From Dehalococcoidia bacterium (lineage in GTDB: Bacteria > Chloroflexota > Dehalococcoidia > Bin125), in NCBI GenBank assembly GCA_022828105.1, contig JAJEJC010000007.1, forward strand, positions 124,001-188,000: 64,000 nt of DNA. Direction: 5' to 3'. Made by a program: the position numbers and the translations under genes. Below the pieces are notes generated by a model, which saw nothing but the letters and a program-made list of their open reading frames with translations, did not search any database and was not told the DNA's origin. This document shows, piece after piece, positions 27,654 through 36,048 of the stretch. The number at the start of each line of letters is the position of its first letter. Position 1 is the stretch's first letter.

Positions 27654-27681
27654 GTGCTAAGCACGGCACACTGTGAGTGTG
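27654..27681. promoter_or_regulatory. Two palindromes upstream of the CIRCE site
   Basis: GTGCTAAGCAC (27654-27664) has 5-base arms and shares the GTGCTAA half of the CIRCE consensus. CACACT-GTG-AGTGTG (27667-27681) is a perfect 6-base inverted repeat. They could be a second, partial HrcA site and the pheT transcript end, respectively. Confidence 0.4.
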
Positions 27682-27690
27682 ACGTGCGGA

Positions 27691-27708
27691 GTGTTGGCAG
27701 TGTTGGCA
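27691..27708. repeat. 9-base perfect tandem duplication
   Basis: GTGTTGGCA occurs twice in direct succession, 16 bases after the end of pheT in transcript direction. Non-coding. Confidence 0.75.
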
Positions 27709-27723
27709 GAGTTGGGTGCGAGG

Positions 27724-30138
27724 TCAGGAGTCGCGCAGCTTTGCCTTGAACTGCGATTGCAGGCGGCGCACGATGCCTCGGCGCGCCTTCTCGACATCGC
27801 GATCGGTCAGCGTTCGATCCGGAGAGCGGTAGTAGACGTGGAGCGCGACTGACTTTCGGCCGGCAGGGATCTGATCGCCGCTGTAGATGTCGAACAGCTC
27901 CACGCTCTCGACCAGTCCATTGTCTGCAATGGCCGCCGCGAGATCGCCCGCCGGACATGAGGCTTCGACGATCAGCGCAAGGTCCTCGACGGCGGCCGGG
28001 AAGACGGACGGCGCGGCGACAGTCTCGGACCGGGTCAGCAACGGAGCCAGCGCGGCGATGGAGAGTTCCAGCGCGAAGAGGTCGCCTTCGACATCAAACG
28101 CGGCGGCAGTCGCGGGCCGCACTTGGCCGATCAAGCCGACTTCACATCCGTCCACGCTCAGCTTCGCCGATCTTCCCTTGATCAGGAAGTCGTCGCCCGC
28201 TCCGGGGACGAGGTCAAACGTCGTCCCAAGACCGGTACCTAGCTGCTCCAACAGGCCTTTTGCGTCGAAGAAATCGAACTGGCGCGCGGGTTCACCGTGA
28301 AGCGATGCGGGGGTTTCTCCCCCAAGCAGTGCGAACAGCATTCGCGTTTCCGTCGGCTGGCCAGCCCCATTGGGCGTGAACGTCTTGCCCACTTCGAAGA
28401 TTCCGAGCGCGCTCCGCGCCTCCCGCTGATTCTGAGCGAACGTGCGCAGCCCCCAGGGCCGCAAGCTGGTTCGCATCCGGTCCCGCTCTGCGTTCATCGG
28501 ATTGAGCAGACGAACCGAGTCGATCTCTTCGTTGCCGATCGACGATGTGGCCGTCGACTCCTGTTGACCGACGGTCACGTAGGTGATGATCTCGTGCAGA
28601 CCCATACCGCTGAGCAGGTCGCGGATCCGTTCGCCGAGGTCGCGCTGGGGGTCGAGATCGGGATCCGGAACCGACCCAGGCAGCGGTGCGGAAGGCAAGT
28701 TGTCGTAGCCGATGATCCGCCCGATTTCTTCAATCACGTCGTCGGCCACGTTGATGTCGGAGCGCCACGGTGGGCAACTTACGGCAAAGCGATCGGGCGG
28801 GAGCCAACGGTTGGAGATGCCCAACGCGGAGAGCACGCCGCGCACTTCTTCCACGCTCGGCAGGATGGAGAGAATCTGCTCGATCCTGCGCTGCGTGACG
28901 AGCACTTGCGGTGCGTGCGCCTTGCCGGGAAACTCGTCGGCAATCCCTGCACAGGCAGTTCCGCCGGCGGTCTCGATGATCAACGCCGCCGCTCGCCGGG
29001 CCGCCAACTCGGCCAACTCCGGGTTGAGCGACTTCTCGAACCGCCGGCTCGCTTCCGTGCCCGACTCGGTATGTGCGGCTCGGCTGCGCCGAATCGTCGC
29101 TTCCTGGAAGTTCGCTGTTTCCAGCAACACGGTGGTGGTCGTATCGGAGATCTCGGAGTCGGCCCCGCCCATGATGCCCGCCAGTGCGACGGCGCGCTGG
29201 GCGTCGGCGATCACCAGGTCCTCGGGCTGCAGTTCGAGCTGCGATCCGTCCAACAACTCCAGTTGCTCGCTTGGACGCGCCCGGCGCACCACGATTCGAT
29301 TCTCCTGCAGCAGCTCGTAATCGAAGGCATGCAGCGGCTGGCCCCACTCGAGCATCACGAAGTTGGTCACGTCGACGATGTTGTTGATCGGTCGCATCCC
29401 GGCGGAGACCAGCGCGTCTTGCATCCACTGCGGTGAAGGTCCGATCCGAACTCCGTCGATCACGATGGCGGTGTACCGGGGACAGCCTTCGGGATCCTCA
29501 ATCGTCACGCTCGTGCGCTCGCCGATCGGTATGTCTGATTCGGGGAACGTTGCGGCGGGCTCGGTAACCGTGCTTCCGCTCAGGGCCGCAACCTCGCGCG
29601 CGATTCCCAAAATTGAATAGTGGTCGGGGCGATTGGGCGTTGGCTTGATGTCGAGCACGACATCTGCCAATACATCGGAGAGCGGCGTTCCAAGCGCGGC
29701 CTCGGTGTCGAGCACAAGAATGCCCTCATGCTCGTCCGAAAGTCCAAGCTCACGCTCCGAACAGATCATGCCCATCGAGGTCACGCCGCGAATCTTGCCG
29801 CGACGGAGCTTGCGCAACTCTCGAGTGCTCGGATCGATCAGTTGCGCGCCAACCTGGGCAAAGGCAATCGTCTGGCCCGTGTCCAGGTTCGGCGCTCCGC
29901 ATACGACCTGGAGCGGTTCGTCGGCGCCGAAGTCAACCGTGGCGAGTCGCAAACGGTCGGCATTCGGGTGCGGCTCAACGGCGGTCACGCGTCCGATTAC
30001 GACCTGATCCCATTCGCCGCCGCTGCGCTTGATTGCCTCGACTTCGGCCCCGGCCATGCTCAGCCGATGCGCTAGCTCCTCCACCGAGAAGTCCCAGTCG
30101 ACGTAGTTCGCCAACCACTTCAAGGGGACATCCATCAT
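27724..30138 (-). CDS. pheT: Phenylalanyl-tRNA synthetase beta subunit
   Basis: 804 residues, normal for the bacterial beta subunit of the alpha2-beta2 enzyme. Domains in order: tRNA-binding OB fold at about 40-150 (VIGRVTAVEPHPNADRL, QVVCGAPNL), B3/B4 editing domain at about 210-390 (RPINNIVDVTNFVMLEWGQPLHAFD), B5 near 410-480, the inactive catalytic-like domain, and the C-terminal anticodon-binding FDX-ACB domain (SVELFDIYSGDQIPAGRKSVALHVYYR). The tandem ATG at 30138 overlaps the pheS stop. The gene ends 163 bases before the CIRCE-controlled gene. Confidence 0.97.
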   Translation of the reverse strand: MMDVPLKWLANYVDWDFSVEELAHRLSMAGAEVEAIKRSGGEWDQVVIGRVTAVEPHPNADRLRLATVDFGADEPLQVVCGAPNLDTGQTIAFAQVGAQLIDPSTRELRKLRRGKIRGVTSMGMICSERELGLSDEHEGILVLDTEAALGTPLSDVLADVVLDIKPTPNRPDHYSILGIAREVAALSGSTVTEPAATFPESDIPIGERTSVTIEDPEGCPRYTAIVIDGVRIGPSPQWMQDALVSAGMRPINNIVDVTNFVMLEWGQPLHAFDYELLQENRIVVRRARPSEQLELLDGSQLELQPEDLVIADAQRAVALAGIMGGADSEISDTTTTVLLETANFQEATIRRSRAAHTESGTEASRRFEKSLNPELAELAARRAAALIIETAGGTACAGIADEFPGKAHAPQVLVTQRRIEQILSILPSVEEVRGVLSALGISNRWLPPDRFAVSCPPWRSDINVADDVIEEIGRIIGYDNLPSAPLPGSVPDPDLDPQRDLGERIRDLLSGMGLHEIITYVTVGQQESTATSSIGNEEIDSVRLLNPMNAERDRMRTSLRPWGLRTFAQNQREARSALGIFEVGKTFTPNGAGQPTETRMLFALLGGETPASLHGEPARQFDFFDAKGLLEQLGTGLGTTFDLVPGAGDDFLIKGRSAKLSVDGCEVGLIGQVRPATAAAFDVEGDLFALELSIAALAPLLTRSETVAAPSVFPAAVEDLALIVEASCPAGDLAAAIADNGLVESVELFDIYSGDQIPAGRKSVALHVYYRSPDRTLTDRDVEKARRGIVRRLQSQFKAKLRDS

Positions 30139-31130
30139 CGTCGCCCTTCGAACTGGCGGAGGAACCGCACGTCGTTGCGGTAGAAGTGACGGATATCGCG
30201 CACGCCGTAGCGCAGCATCGCCACGCGCTCGACGCCCATGCCGAACGCGAATCCGGTGTAGCGCTCCGGGTCGAGCCCGGCATCTTCAATGATCTCGGGG
30301 TGGACCATGCCGCAACCGAGGACTTCCAGCCAGTCTCCCTGCCAGCGGACACCGAGTTCGGCGCCAGGCTCGACGAAGGGGAAGTAGTCACAGCGGAACC
30401 GGGTCTCGATGTCGGCGCCGAACATACGGCGGACGAACGCCTCGAGCGTGCCCTTGAGATGCGCGAACGAGAGATTTTCGTCGATGACCAGGCCTTCGAT
30501 CTGGGTCAACATCCACTCGTGCGTTGCGTCGGTCGCCTCGTAGCGATAGCAGGCGCCGGGGACGATGACGCGGATCGGCGGTTCGCGGCGCTCGAGGTAA
30601 CGAATCTGCATCGGCGAAGTATGAGTGCGCAATAGCTGGCGCGGTCCGTCGTCGTCGCCGGCGACCCAGATCGTGTCCCACATGTCGCGGGCCGGATGCC
30701 CGGCGGGTATGCGGAGACGGTCGAAGTTGTACTCCTCAAGCTCGACGTCGGGACCCTCCACGACATCAAAGCCCATGTCACGAAATGTGCGTTCCAGCAG
30801 CCGACGCGTCAGCGTGATCGGATGCAGCGAGCCAAGAGGCGGGTTCCGCCCGGGCAGGGAGACGTCAATCGACTCGGCGTCAGCAGCGGACGCAAGCAAC
30901 CGGGTCCGATGCTCGTCCCCGGCGTCCTCCAGTGCGGCCTTGAGCCGGTTTGCCCCAGCGCCGACCCGAGGGCGAACCTCGGGCGGAAGATCGCGAACGC
31001 CGCGCAGCACCGTCGTCAGCCGACCTCGGCGACCGAGCCAAGCGACTCGCCAGGCGTCAACCGCCGCCTCGTCGCCCGCTTCTGCGAGCGACGCCCGCGC
31101 TTCCGCTTCCAGCGCCTCAAGATCGTCCAC
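30135..31130 (-). CDS. pheS: Phenylalanyl-tRNA synthetase alpha subunit
   Basis: 331 residues, the catalytic subunit. An N-terminal coiled coil (about 1-85) is followed by the class II core: HPITLTRR, the GFDVVEGPDVELEEYNFDRLRIPAGHPARD region, motif 2 around YRYEATDATHEWMLTQIEGL, and motif 3 in AFGMGVERVAMLRYGVRDIRHFYRND. The GTG start at 31130 is the only one giving the family N-terminus; its ribosome-binding site is weak. pheT follows with overlap. Confidence 0.97.
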   Translation of the reverse strand: MDDLEALEAEARASLAEAGDEAAVDAWRVAWLGRRGRLTTVLRGVRDLPPEVRPRVGAGANRLKAALEDAGDEHRTRLLASAADAESIDVSLPGRNPPLGSLHPITLTRRLLERTFRDMGFDVVEGPDVELEEYNFDRLRIPAGHPARDMWDTIWVAGDDDGPRQLLRTHTSPMQIRYLERREPPIRVIVPGACYRYEATDATHEWMLTQIEGLVIDENLSFAHLKGTLEAFVRRMFGADIETRFRCDYFPFVEPGAELGVRWQGDWLEVLGCGMVHPEIIEDAGLDPERYTGFAFGMGVERVAMLRYGVRDIRHFYRNDVRFLRQFEGRR

Positions 31131-31170
31131 GGCATACGTCCGTTACTGACTGACGGAACCACTGATTCGT

Positions 31171-31199
31171 ATCGTACCTGCCGACTCGCCAGTGCTGAA
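31171..31199 (-). promoter_or_regulatory. Candidate promoter of pheST
   Basis: Minus strand TTCAGC (31199-31194), 17 bases, TACGAT (31176-31171). A start near 31164 would leave a 34-base leader before the GTG, too short for a T-box or attenuator. Confidence 0.4.
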
Positions 31200-31216
31200 C
31201 ACGCCTGTGTTCCCCC

Positions 31217-31235
31217 ACCAGAAGCTGCGCTTCTG
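31217..31235. promoter_or_regulatory. 7-base inverted repeat between pheS and the Lrp-like gene
   Basis: CCAGAAG-CTGCG-CTTCTGG, perfect arms, in the 174-base divergent region. Its place upstream of a regulator-like ligand-binding gene suggests an operator. There is no U-run to support a terminator. Confidence 0.4.
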
Positions 31236-31304
31236 GATAGTAGACTTGGATCGACCCGACAGCCCGTGCGGGTCAAATCTTCGCGCGATTCTGGAGACTC
31301 TCCG

Positions 31305-31553
31305 ATGGCAGTGAAAAGCTACATCCTGATTGAAACCGATGTCGGAACCGCCAAGCAGGTGGCACTGTCATTGGGCGAACTCACTCACAGCGAGGGAGAG
31401 ATCAAATCCGTTGAACTGGTGACCGGGCCGTTCGACGTGATCTGCCTGGTCGAGGCGGAGAACCTGGAACGGCTGGGAAGCTGCATCACCGACTCGATCC
31501 AGACAGTCGCCGGCGTCAAACGGACAACAACCTGCCTGACGATCCAGGTCTGA
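31305..31553 (+). CDS. Stand-alone Lrp/AsnC-type ligand-binding (RAM) domain protein
   Basis: 82 residues. The whole protein matches the C-terminal effector-binding domain of Lrp/AsnC regulators: a beta strand YILIETDVG, helix, VELVTGPFDVICLVEAEN, helix, and VAGVKRTTTCLTIQV. There is no helix-turn-helix. Such stand-alone domains (SraA-like) form ring-shaped oligomers and bind amino acids or act as accessory sensors. GGAG eight bases before the ATG decides the start; the frame is open further upstream but unrelated. moeA follows after about 29 bases. Confidence 0.88.
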   Translation: MAVKSYILIETDVGTAKQVALSLGELTHSEGEIKSVELVTGPFDVICLVEAENLERLGSCITDSIQTVAGVKRTTTCLTIQV

Positions 31554-31582
31554 GCTCACACGGAGTCAGAAACGCATTGTCG

Positions 31583-32908
31583 ATGACCACGAGCAAGTCG
31601 GCTCCCGACCGTTCCACCGAACCACCGATCGACATGCTGCCTGTTGAAGACGCGGCCGATCGGATTCTGTCGTTTTGTCAACGGCTGCCAACCGAGACAA
31701 AGCCGATTGTTGATGCGGTGGGACAGGTGCTCGCCTGCGACATCTCAGCGCCGTTCGACATTCCTCCCCACGACAACACCGCGATGGACGGCTACGCCGT
31801 GCAAGCGGCCAGCACCGACGGCGCGTCGGATGCGAATCCGATCCGACTGGGAGTGATCGGCGAACTGGCCGCCGGATACCTCTTCGACCGCGCCGTCGGA
31901 CCCGGCGAAGCGGTCAGGATCATGACCGGCGCGCCAATGCCGAACGGCGCGGACACCATTGTCCCGTTTGAGGAGACGGACGAGCAAGGATTGCGCGCTC
32001 CGGGACAAGAACACGCGGTCATCGAAGACGTGGGGATTCTCAAGGCAGCCGCGCCGGGCAACAACATCCGCCGACGAGGAGAGGACGTGCGCGCCGGCCA
32101 ACAGGTCCTCGATGCAGGCACCGTGCTTCGCGGACCGCAGGTGGCGGTGCTGGCCTCGCTCGGTGTTGGCGACGTAGAGGTCGTCCGTCGGCCGCGGGTC
32201 GCCATTCTCTCGACAGGCGACGAACTGCTGACGCCGGGCGATCCTCCGGCAGCGGGCAAGATCTATGACTCCAACTCCTACGGCCTCAGCGCCCTGGTCT
32301 CGCAGCACGGCGGCATCCCGCAGCGATTCGGCATCGCGCAGGATACGATTCCCGCCTTGACCGCCAAGATCAACGAGGCGCTGGAGACCTGCGACCTCGT
32401 GATCACCTCCGCCGGCGTATCGCGCGGCGACTTCGACGTGGTCAAGGAAGTGCTCGCGCGAGAGGGAGCGATCGATTTCTGGACGGTGAAGATGAAGCCG
32501 GGCAAGCCGCTTGCATTCGGCGAGTTCGCGGCGCCGGGCGGTCGGCGCGTTCCCCACATCGGCTTGCCGGGCAACCCCGTTTCGTCGTTGCTGGCGTTCG
32601 AGTTGTTCGGCCGCTTGGCGATCTACCGGATGATGGGCCGCGCGCCGCAGCCGCGACCGATCATTCGCGCCATCGCCGACGAAGACATCGTGAACACCGA
32701 TTGGCGCAGGGTCTACGCCCGCGCGATCGTGGACCAGGACGCCGAAGGACGCTGGCACGCCCGACTGACCGGACCCCAAGGCAGCGGCGTCCTCACCTCC
32801 ATGGCCCTCGCAAACGGCTACGCCGTATGTCCTGAGGATCGAGAGCGCGTCCATGCCGGCGAAGAGTGCGACGTGATCATGGTCGACTGGGATCATCCAA
32901 TCGACTGA
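31583..32908 (+). CDS. moeA: MoeA, molybdopterin molybdotransferase
   Basis: Inserts molybdate into adenylated molybdopterin; about 441 residues. Domain motifs in order: IPPHDNTAMDGYAV near 55, VRIMTGAPMPNGADTIVPFEE near 112, NNIRRRGEDV, the MPT-binding core AILSTGDELL near 210 with YDSNSYGL, TSAGVSRGDFD, KPGKPLAFGE and GLPGNPVSS, then the C-terminal beta domain. The ATG at 31583 and a TTG at 31577 are both possible; the only GGAG is 16 bases before the TTG. No other molybdenum cofactor gene lies in the window. Confidence 0.94.
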   Translation: MTTSKSAPDRSTEPPIDMLPVEDAADRILSFCQRLPTETKPIVDAVGQVLACDISAPFDIPPHDNTAMDGYAVQAASTDGASDANPIRLGVIGELAAGYLFDRAVGPGEAVRIMTGAPMPNGADTIVPFEETDEQGLRAPGQEHAVIEDVGILKAAAPGNNIRRRGEDVRAGQQVLDAGTVLRGPQVAVLASLGVGDVEVVRRPRVAILSTGDELLTPGDPPAAGKIYDSNSYGLSALVSQHGGIPQRFGIAQDTIPALTAKINEALETCDLVITSAGVSRGDFDVVKEVLAREGAIDFWTVKMKPGKPLAFGEFAAPGGRRVPHIGLPGNPVSSLLAFELFGRLAIYRMMGRAPQPRPIIRAIADEDIVNTDWRRVYARAIVDQDAEGRWHARLTGPQGSGVLTSMALANGYAVCPEDRERVHAGEECDVIMVDWDHPID

Positions 32909-32943
32909 TTCGGTCAAGTCGCGAGCAACGAATCGAGAGCAAC

Positions 32944-34269
32944 ATGTCCGTACGAACCGCCATCCGATCGGCCGTGACCCCGTGGTACATCAAGGCGCGG
33001 CTGATGCAGGAGCGACTGCAGTCGGGCGTCGTCTGGTTCCCGCTGGATCCCAACTTCATCGCCAATCCCTATCCCACCTACAAGGAACTGCGCGAGCGCG
33101 ACCCCTATCATCCCAGCCCCCTGACCGGAGCGATGGTGGTCTCGAAGTACGACGACGTAGATGCGATCCTGCGCAACTACAAAGTCTTCTCAAACGAACG
33201 CGGACCGGTCGGCACGCGCAACCGTCGCAACATCGGGGAACAGATCGAGAACGAGTTGCAACCCTCGATGCTCTCTCTCGATCCGCCCGATCATACGCGG
33301 CTGCGCGGCCTGGTCAGTCGCGCATTCACTCCGCGTCAGATCGCCAAGATGGAAGACCACATTCGCGCGACGGCACACGCGCTGCTCGACGAGGTCGACG
33401 GCCAGAACGAATTCGACCTGATGTCGAACCTGGCTGCGCTGCTGCCGACCGTGGTGATCGCCGAGATGATCGGCGTCCCGACCGAAGATCGGCAGCAGTT
33501 CAAGGAGTGGTCGGACAAGTTCGCCCGCGTGCTCGAACCGAATCTGAGCCAGGACGAGCTGGGCGATGTCTTCGACACCGCCCAGCTCTTTGACCGGTAC
33601 TTCAAGGGCATCGTCGCGGAGCACCGCGAGCATCCACAGGACGATCTTGTTTCGCGTCTGATCGAGGCGGAGGAAGAGGGCGACAAGCTGACCGAGGACG
33701 AGATGATCGTCACGCTGCGGCTCTTGCTCGTCGCTGGCAACGAGACGACCACGAATCTGATCGGCAACGGACTCAAAGCGTTGCTCGAACACCCGGAGCA
33801 GCTTGAACTGCTTCGCCAACGCCCGGAACTGATCGACAACGCGATCGAGGAATTGCTGCGCTACGACTCGCCCGTGCAGTTGGACGGGCGGGTCACGCTC
33901 GACGAGTTCGAACTGGATCGCCACACGCTGAAGCCGGGACGACCGGTGTCGCTGTTGGTCGGCGGCGCCAACCGCGATCCCGAGGAGTTTAGCGATCCGG
34001 AGACGCTGGACATCACGCGCGAGGACGCGGGTAACATCTCGTTCGGTCGGGGCATTCATCACTGCCTGGGCGCGCCGCTGGCAAGGTTGGAAGGCAAGAT
34101 TGCATTTGAGGCGCTGCTCGAACGCTTCGACGACATCCAGTTCGGCTCGCGGACGCCGGTCTACAAGCCGAACATCGTGCTACGCGGACTGCGCCACCTC
34201 GACGTTCGGGTCCAGCGCTCGAGCGGCCGGGCTCACACGGGCGTCGAAGTTGAGGCGGCTGCCGACTGA
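32944..34269 (+). CDS. Cytochrome P450
   Basis: 441 residues, soluble bacterial class. I-helix oxygen-binding motif LLVAGNETTTNLI, K-helix EELLR (E-x-x-R), and heme ligand loop FGRGIHHCLGAPLARLEG with the axial cysteine. N-terminal ANPYPTYKELRERDP and SLDPPDHTRLRGLVSRAFTPRQI are typical of CYP families acting on terpenes, fatty acids or xenobiotics; the substrate cannot be told. No ferredoxin or reductase gene is adjacent. The ATG at 32944 begins the family N-terminus, 35 bases after moeA. Confidence 0.95.
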   Translation: MSVRTAIRSAVTPWYIKARLMQERLQSGVVWFPLDPNFIANPYPTYKELRERDPYHPSPLTGAMVVSKYDDVDAILRNYKVFSNERGPVGTRNRRNIGEQIENELQPSMLSLDPPDHTRLRGLVSRAFTPRQIAKMEDHIRATAHALLDEVDGQNEFDLMSNLAALLPTVVIAEMIGVPTEDRQQFKEWSDKFARVLEPNLSQDELGDVFDTAQLFDRYFKGIVAEHREHPQDDLVSRLIEAEEEGDKLTEDEMIVTLRLLLVAGNETTTNLIGNGLKALLEHPEQLELLRQRPELIDNAIEELLRYDSPVQLDGRVTLDEFELDRHTLKPGRPVSLLVGGANRDPEEFSDPETLDITREDAGNISFGRGIHHCLGAPLARLEGKIAFEALLERFDDIQFGSRTPVYKPNIVLRGLRHLDVRVQRSSGRAHTGVEVEAAAD

Positions 34270-34305
34270 GCTGACGAACGCCGCCGCGCACCGATCACCC
34301 CAACG

Positions 34306-36048
34306 TCAGGAGACGCCGACCACCGCGTCGATGGCGTCGGAGACGACCTCAGCGGGCACGTCGTCGCGGACGATCGGATTGCCGACGCTCTCCAGCAGGA
34401 TCCAGCGCTGCTTGCCGCCCACGACCTTCTTGTCGCGCGACATCGCCTCGACAATCTCCGCCCGACCCAGACCGGGAGGGCTCTTGGTGGGCAGCCCGAA
34501 GCGCTCGATCAGGCGGCGGTGCCGGGCGACCAGCGCTTCGTCGATCAAGCCCATTGCGCAGCCCATTTCCGCCACCGCGACCATGCCCATCGCCACGGCT
34601 TCCCCGTGCAGCACCGTGCTGTAGCCGGTGACTGCCTCGATCGCGTGTCCAAGCGTGTGTCCGTAGTTGAGAATGGCGCGGATGTCGGACTCGCGTTCAT
34701 CAGCAGACACGACAGAGGCCTTGATCGCCTGGTTTCTCGTGATCACGTCGACCAGCAACTGCCGCCTCGACGAATCCAAGGAACCGGCCGACGGGTCAAG
34801 CAGTGAGTCGGCAGTCTCTTCCAGCAGATCGAGCATGGGCTCGTCGCGGATGAAGCCGTGCTTGATCACCTCAGCGAAGCCTGAGCGGAGTTCGCGCGGC
34901 GGCAACGTGGCCAGGGTGGCTGCGTCGGCGAGCACGGCCCGAGGCTGGTAGAACGCACCGACGAGGTTCTTGCCCGAGGGCAGGTCGATGGCCACCTTGC
35001 CGCCGATCGCGGCGTCAACCATGCCGAGCACGGTCGTCGGCGCATGGACCAGGGGCATGCCGCGCAGGTACGTGGCTGCGGCCATTCCGCCCAGGTCGGT
35101 GATCATGCCGCCTCCGAGCGCGAAGATGACATCGCGGCGTTCGGCGCGGTGAGACGACAACCATTCGTACAGGAGCTCCAGGGAGGCGAGCGACTTGCTG
35201 GCCTCGCCGGACGGCACTCGATAGGAGTTCACCGTCCGACCGGCCTGCTCCAGCGATTCCAGGGCAGTCGAACCGTGCGTGTCGAACACCGCCTCATCGA
35301 CAATCATGAACACTCGACCTGTCAGACCAAGCCGGTCAAGTACGTCGCCCGAGCGTTCCAACAGTCCCCACGCGCAATAGACCGGGTACTGAGCCGATTC
35401 GGTCTCAACGATGCAACCGACGTCAGGCCCGTAATCGTGAATCGGCGGCGGATCGACACCCGGACCATTGCGCATCTCGCGTAAGCGGTTCTCCGAATCA
35501 AGCACGGCACCTCCCCGCCGTTGCACCGCTTCGACAATGACATCGACCGCGTCATCCACGTGGTCATCCGTATGAACGGTGAGGTCAGAGAGCGCATAAA
35601 ACGGCTGGCGCGCCGCCTTGAGCGTTTCGATCCGTCGGCGGCGACCTGCGCCGGAGAGCATCGGCCGCTGCTCAGCGCTGTCCTCCGCCGCGGCCGCATA
35701 GCGAGCCTCGATGGTTCCGGACCGGGCCTCCAGCGTGATCACAAACCCCTGCTCAGCCAGCAGCGCGCGATTCTCCGCATGCAACCACGCGCCCCCGCCG
35801 GTGGCGATCACGACCTGGTCCCGCGCTACTGCTTCTTGGACCGCCTGCTGTTCCCGCGCGCGGAATCCGCGCTCGCCCTCCGACTGGAAAATCTCGGGGA
35901 TTGATCGACCGGCCGCTCGCTCGATTTCTTCATCCAGGTCAACCGAGTCCCAGCCCAACCGGTGAGCGATTAACGGAGCCAGTACCGATTTGCCGGTCGC
36001 GCTGAATCCAATCAGGACAATCCGCCTGAGACCATGCGGAACACTCAC
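34306..36048 (-). CDS. aroKB: Fused shikimate kinase / 3-dehydroquinate synthase
   Basis: About 580 residues. Residues 1-170: shikimate kinase with P-loop GFSATGKS, VDLDEEIE, the shikimate-binding GFRAREQ and ATGGGA. Residues 215-580: 3-dehydroquinate synthase with VPSGEASKS, NAD-binding GGGMITDLGG, PTTVLGMVDAAIGGK, GFAEVIKHG, zinc ligands in NYGHTLGHAIE and LHGEAVAMG. One polypeptide thus carries steps 2 and 5 of the shikimate pathway. The GTG at 36048 sits five bases after AAGGAG and overlaps the aroC stop (GTGA); a GTG at 36054 is less well placed. Confidence 0.95.
   Translation of the reverse strand: MSVPHGLRRIVLIGFSATGKSVLAPLIAHRLGWDSVDLDEEIERAAGRSIPEIFQSEGERGFRAREQQAVQEAVARDQVVIATGGGAWLHAENRALLAEQGFVITLEARSGTIEARYAAAAEDSAEQRPMLSGAGRRRRIETLKAARQPFYALSDLTVHTDDHVDDAVDVIVEAVQRRGGAVLDSENRLREMRNGPGVDPPPIHDYGPDVGCIVETESAQYPVYCAWGLLERSGDVLDRLGLTGRVFMIVDEAVFDTHGSTALESLEQAGRTVNSYRVPSGEASKSLASLELLYEWLSSHRAERRDVIFALGGGMITDLGGMAAATYLRGMPLVHAPTTVLGMVDAAIGGKVAIDLPSGKNLVGAFYQPRAVLADAATLATLPPRELRSGFAEVIKHGFIRDEPMLDLLEETADSLLDPSAGSLDSSRRQLLVDVITRNQAIKASVVSADERESDIRAILNYGHTLGHAIEAVTGYSTVLHGEAVAMGMVAVAEMGCAMGLIDEALVARHRRLIERFGLPTKSPPGLGRAEIVEAMSRDKKVVGGKQRWILLESVGNPIVRDDVPAEVVSDAIDAVVGVS

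Noticed and set aside
31131-31164. T-box or attenuator before pheST
   Set aside because: The leader is too short and has no T-box sequence or leader peptide rich in Phe codons.
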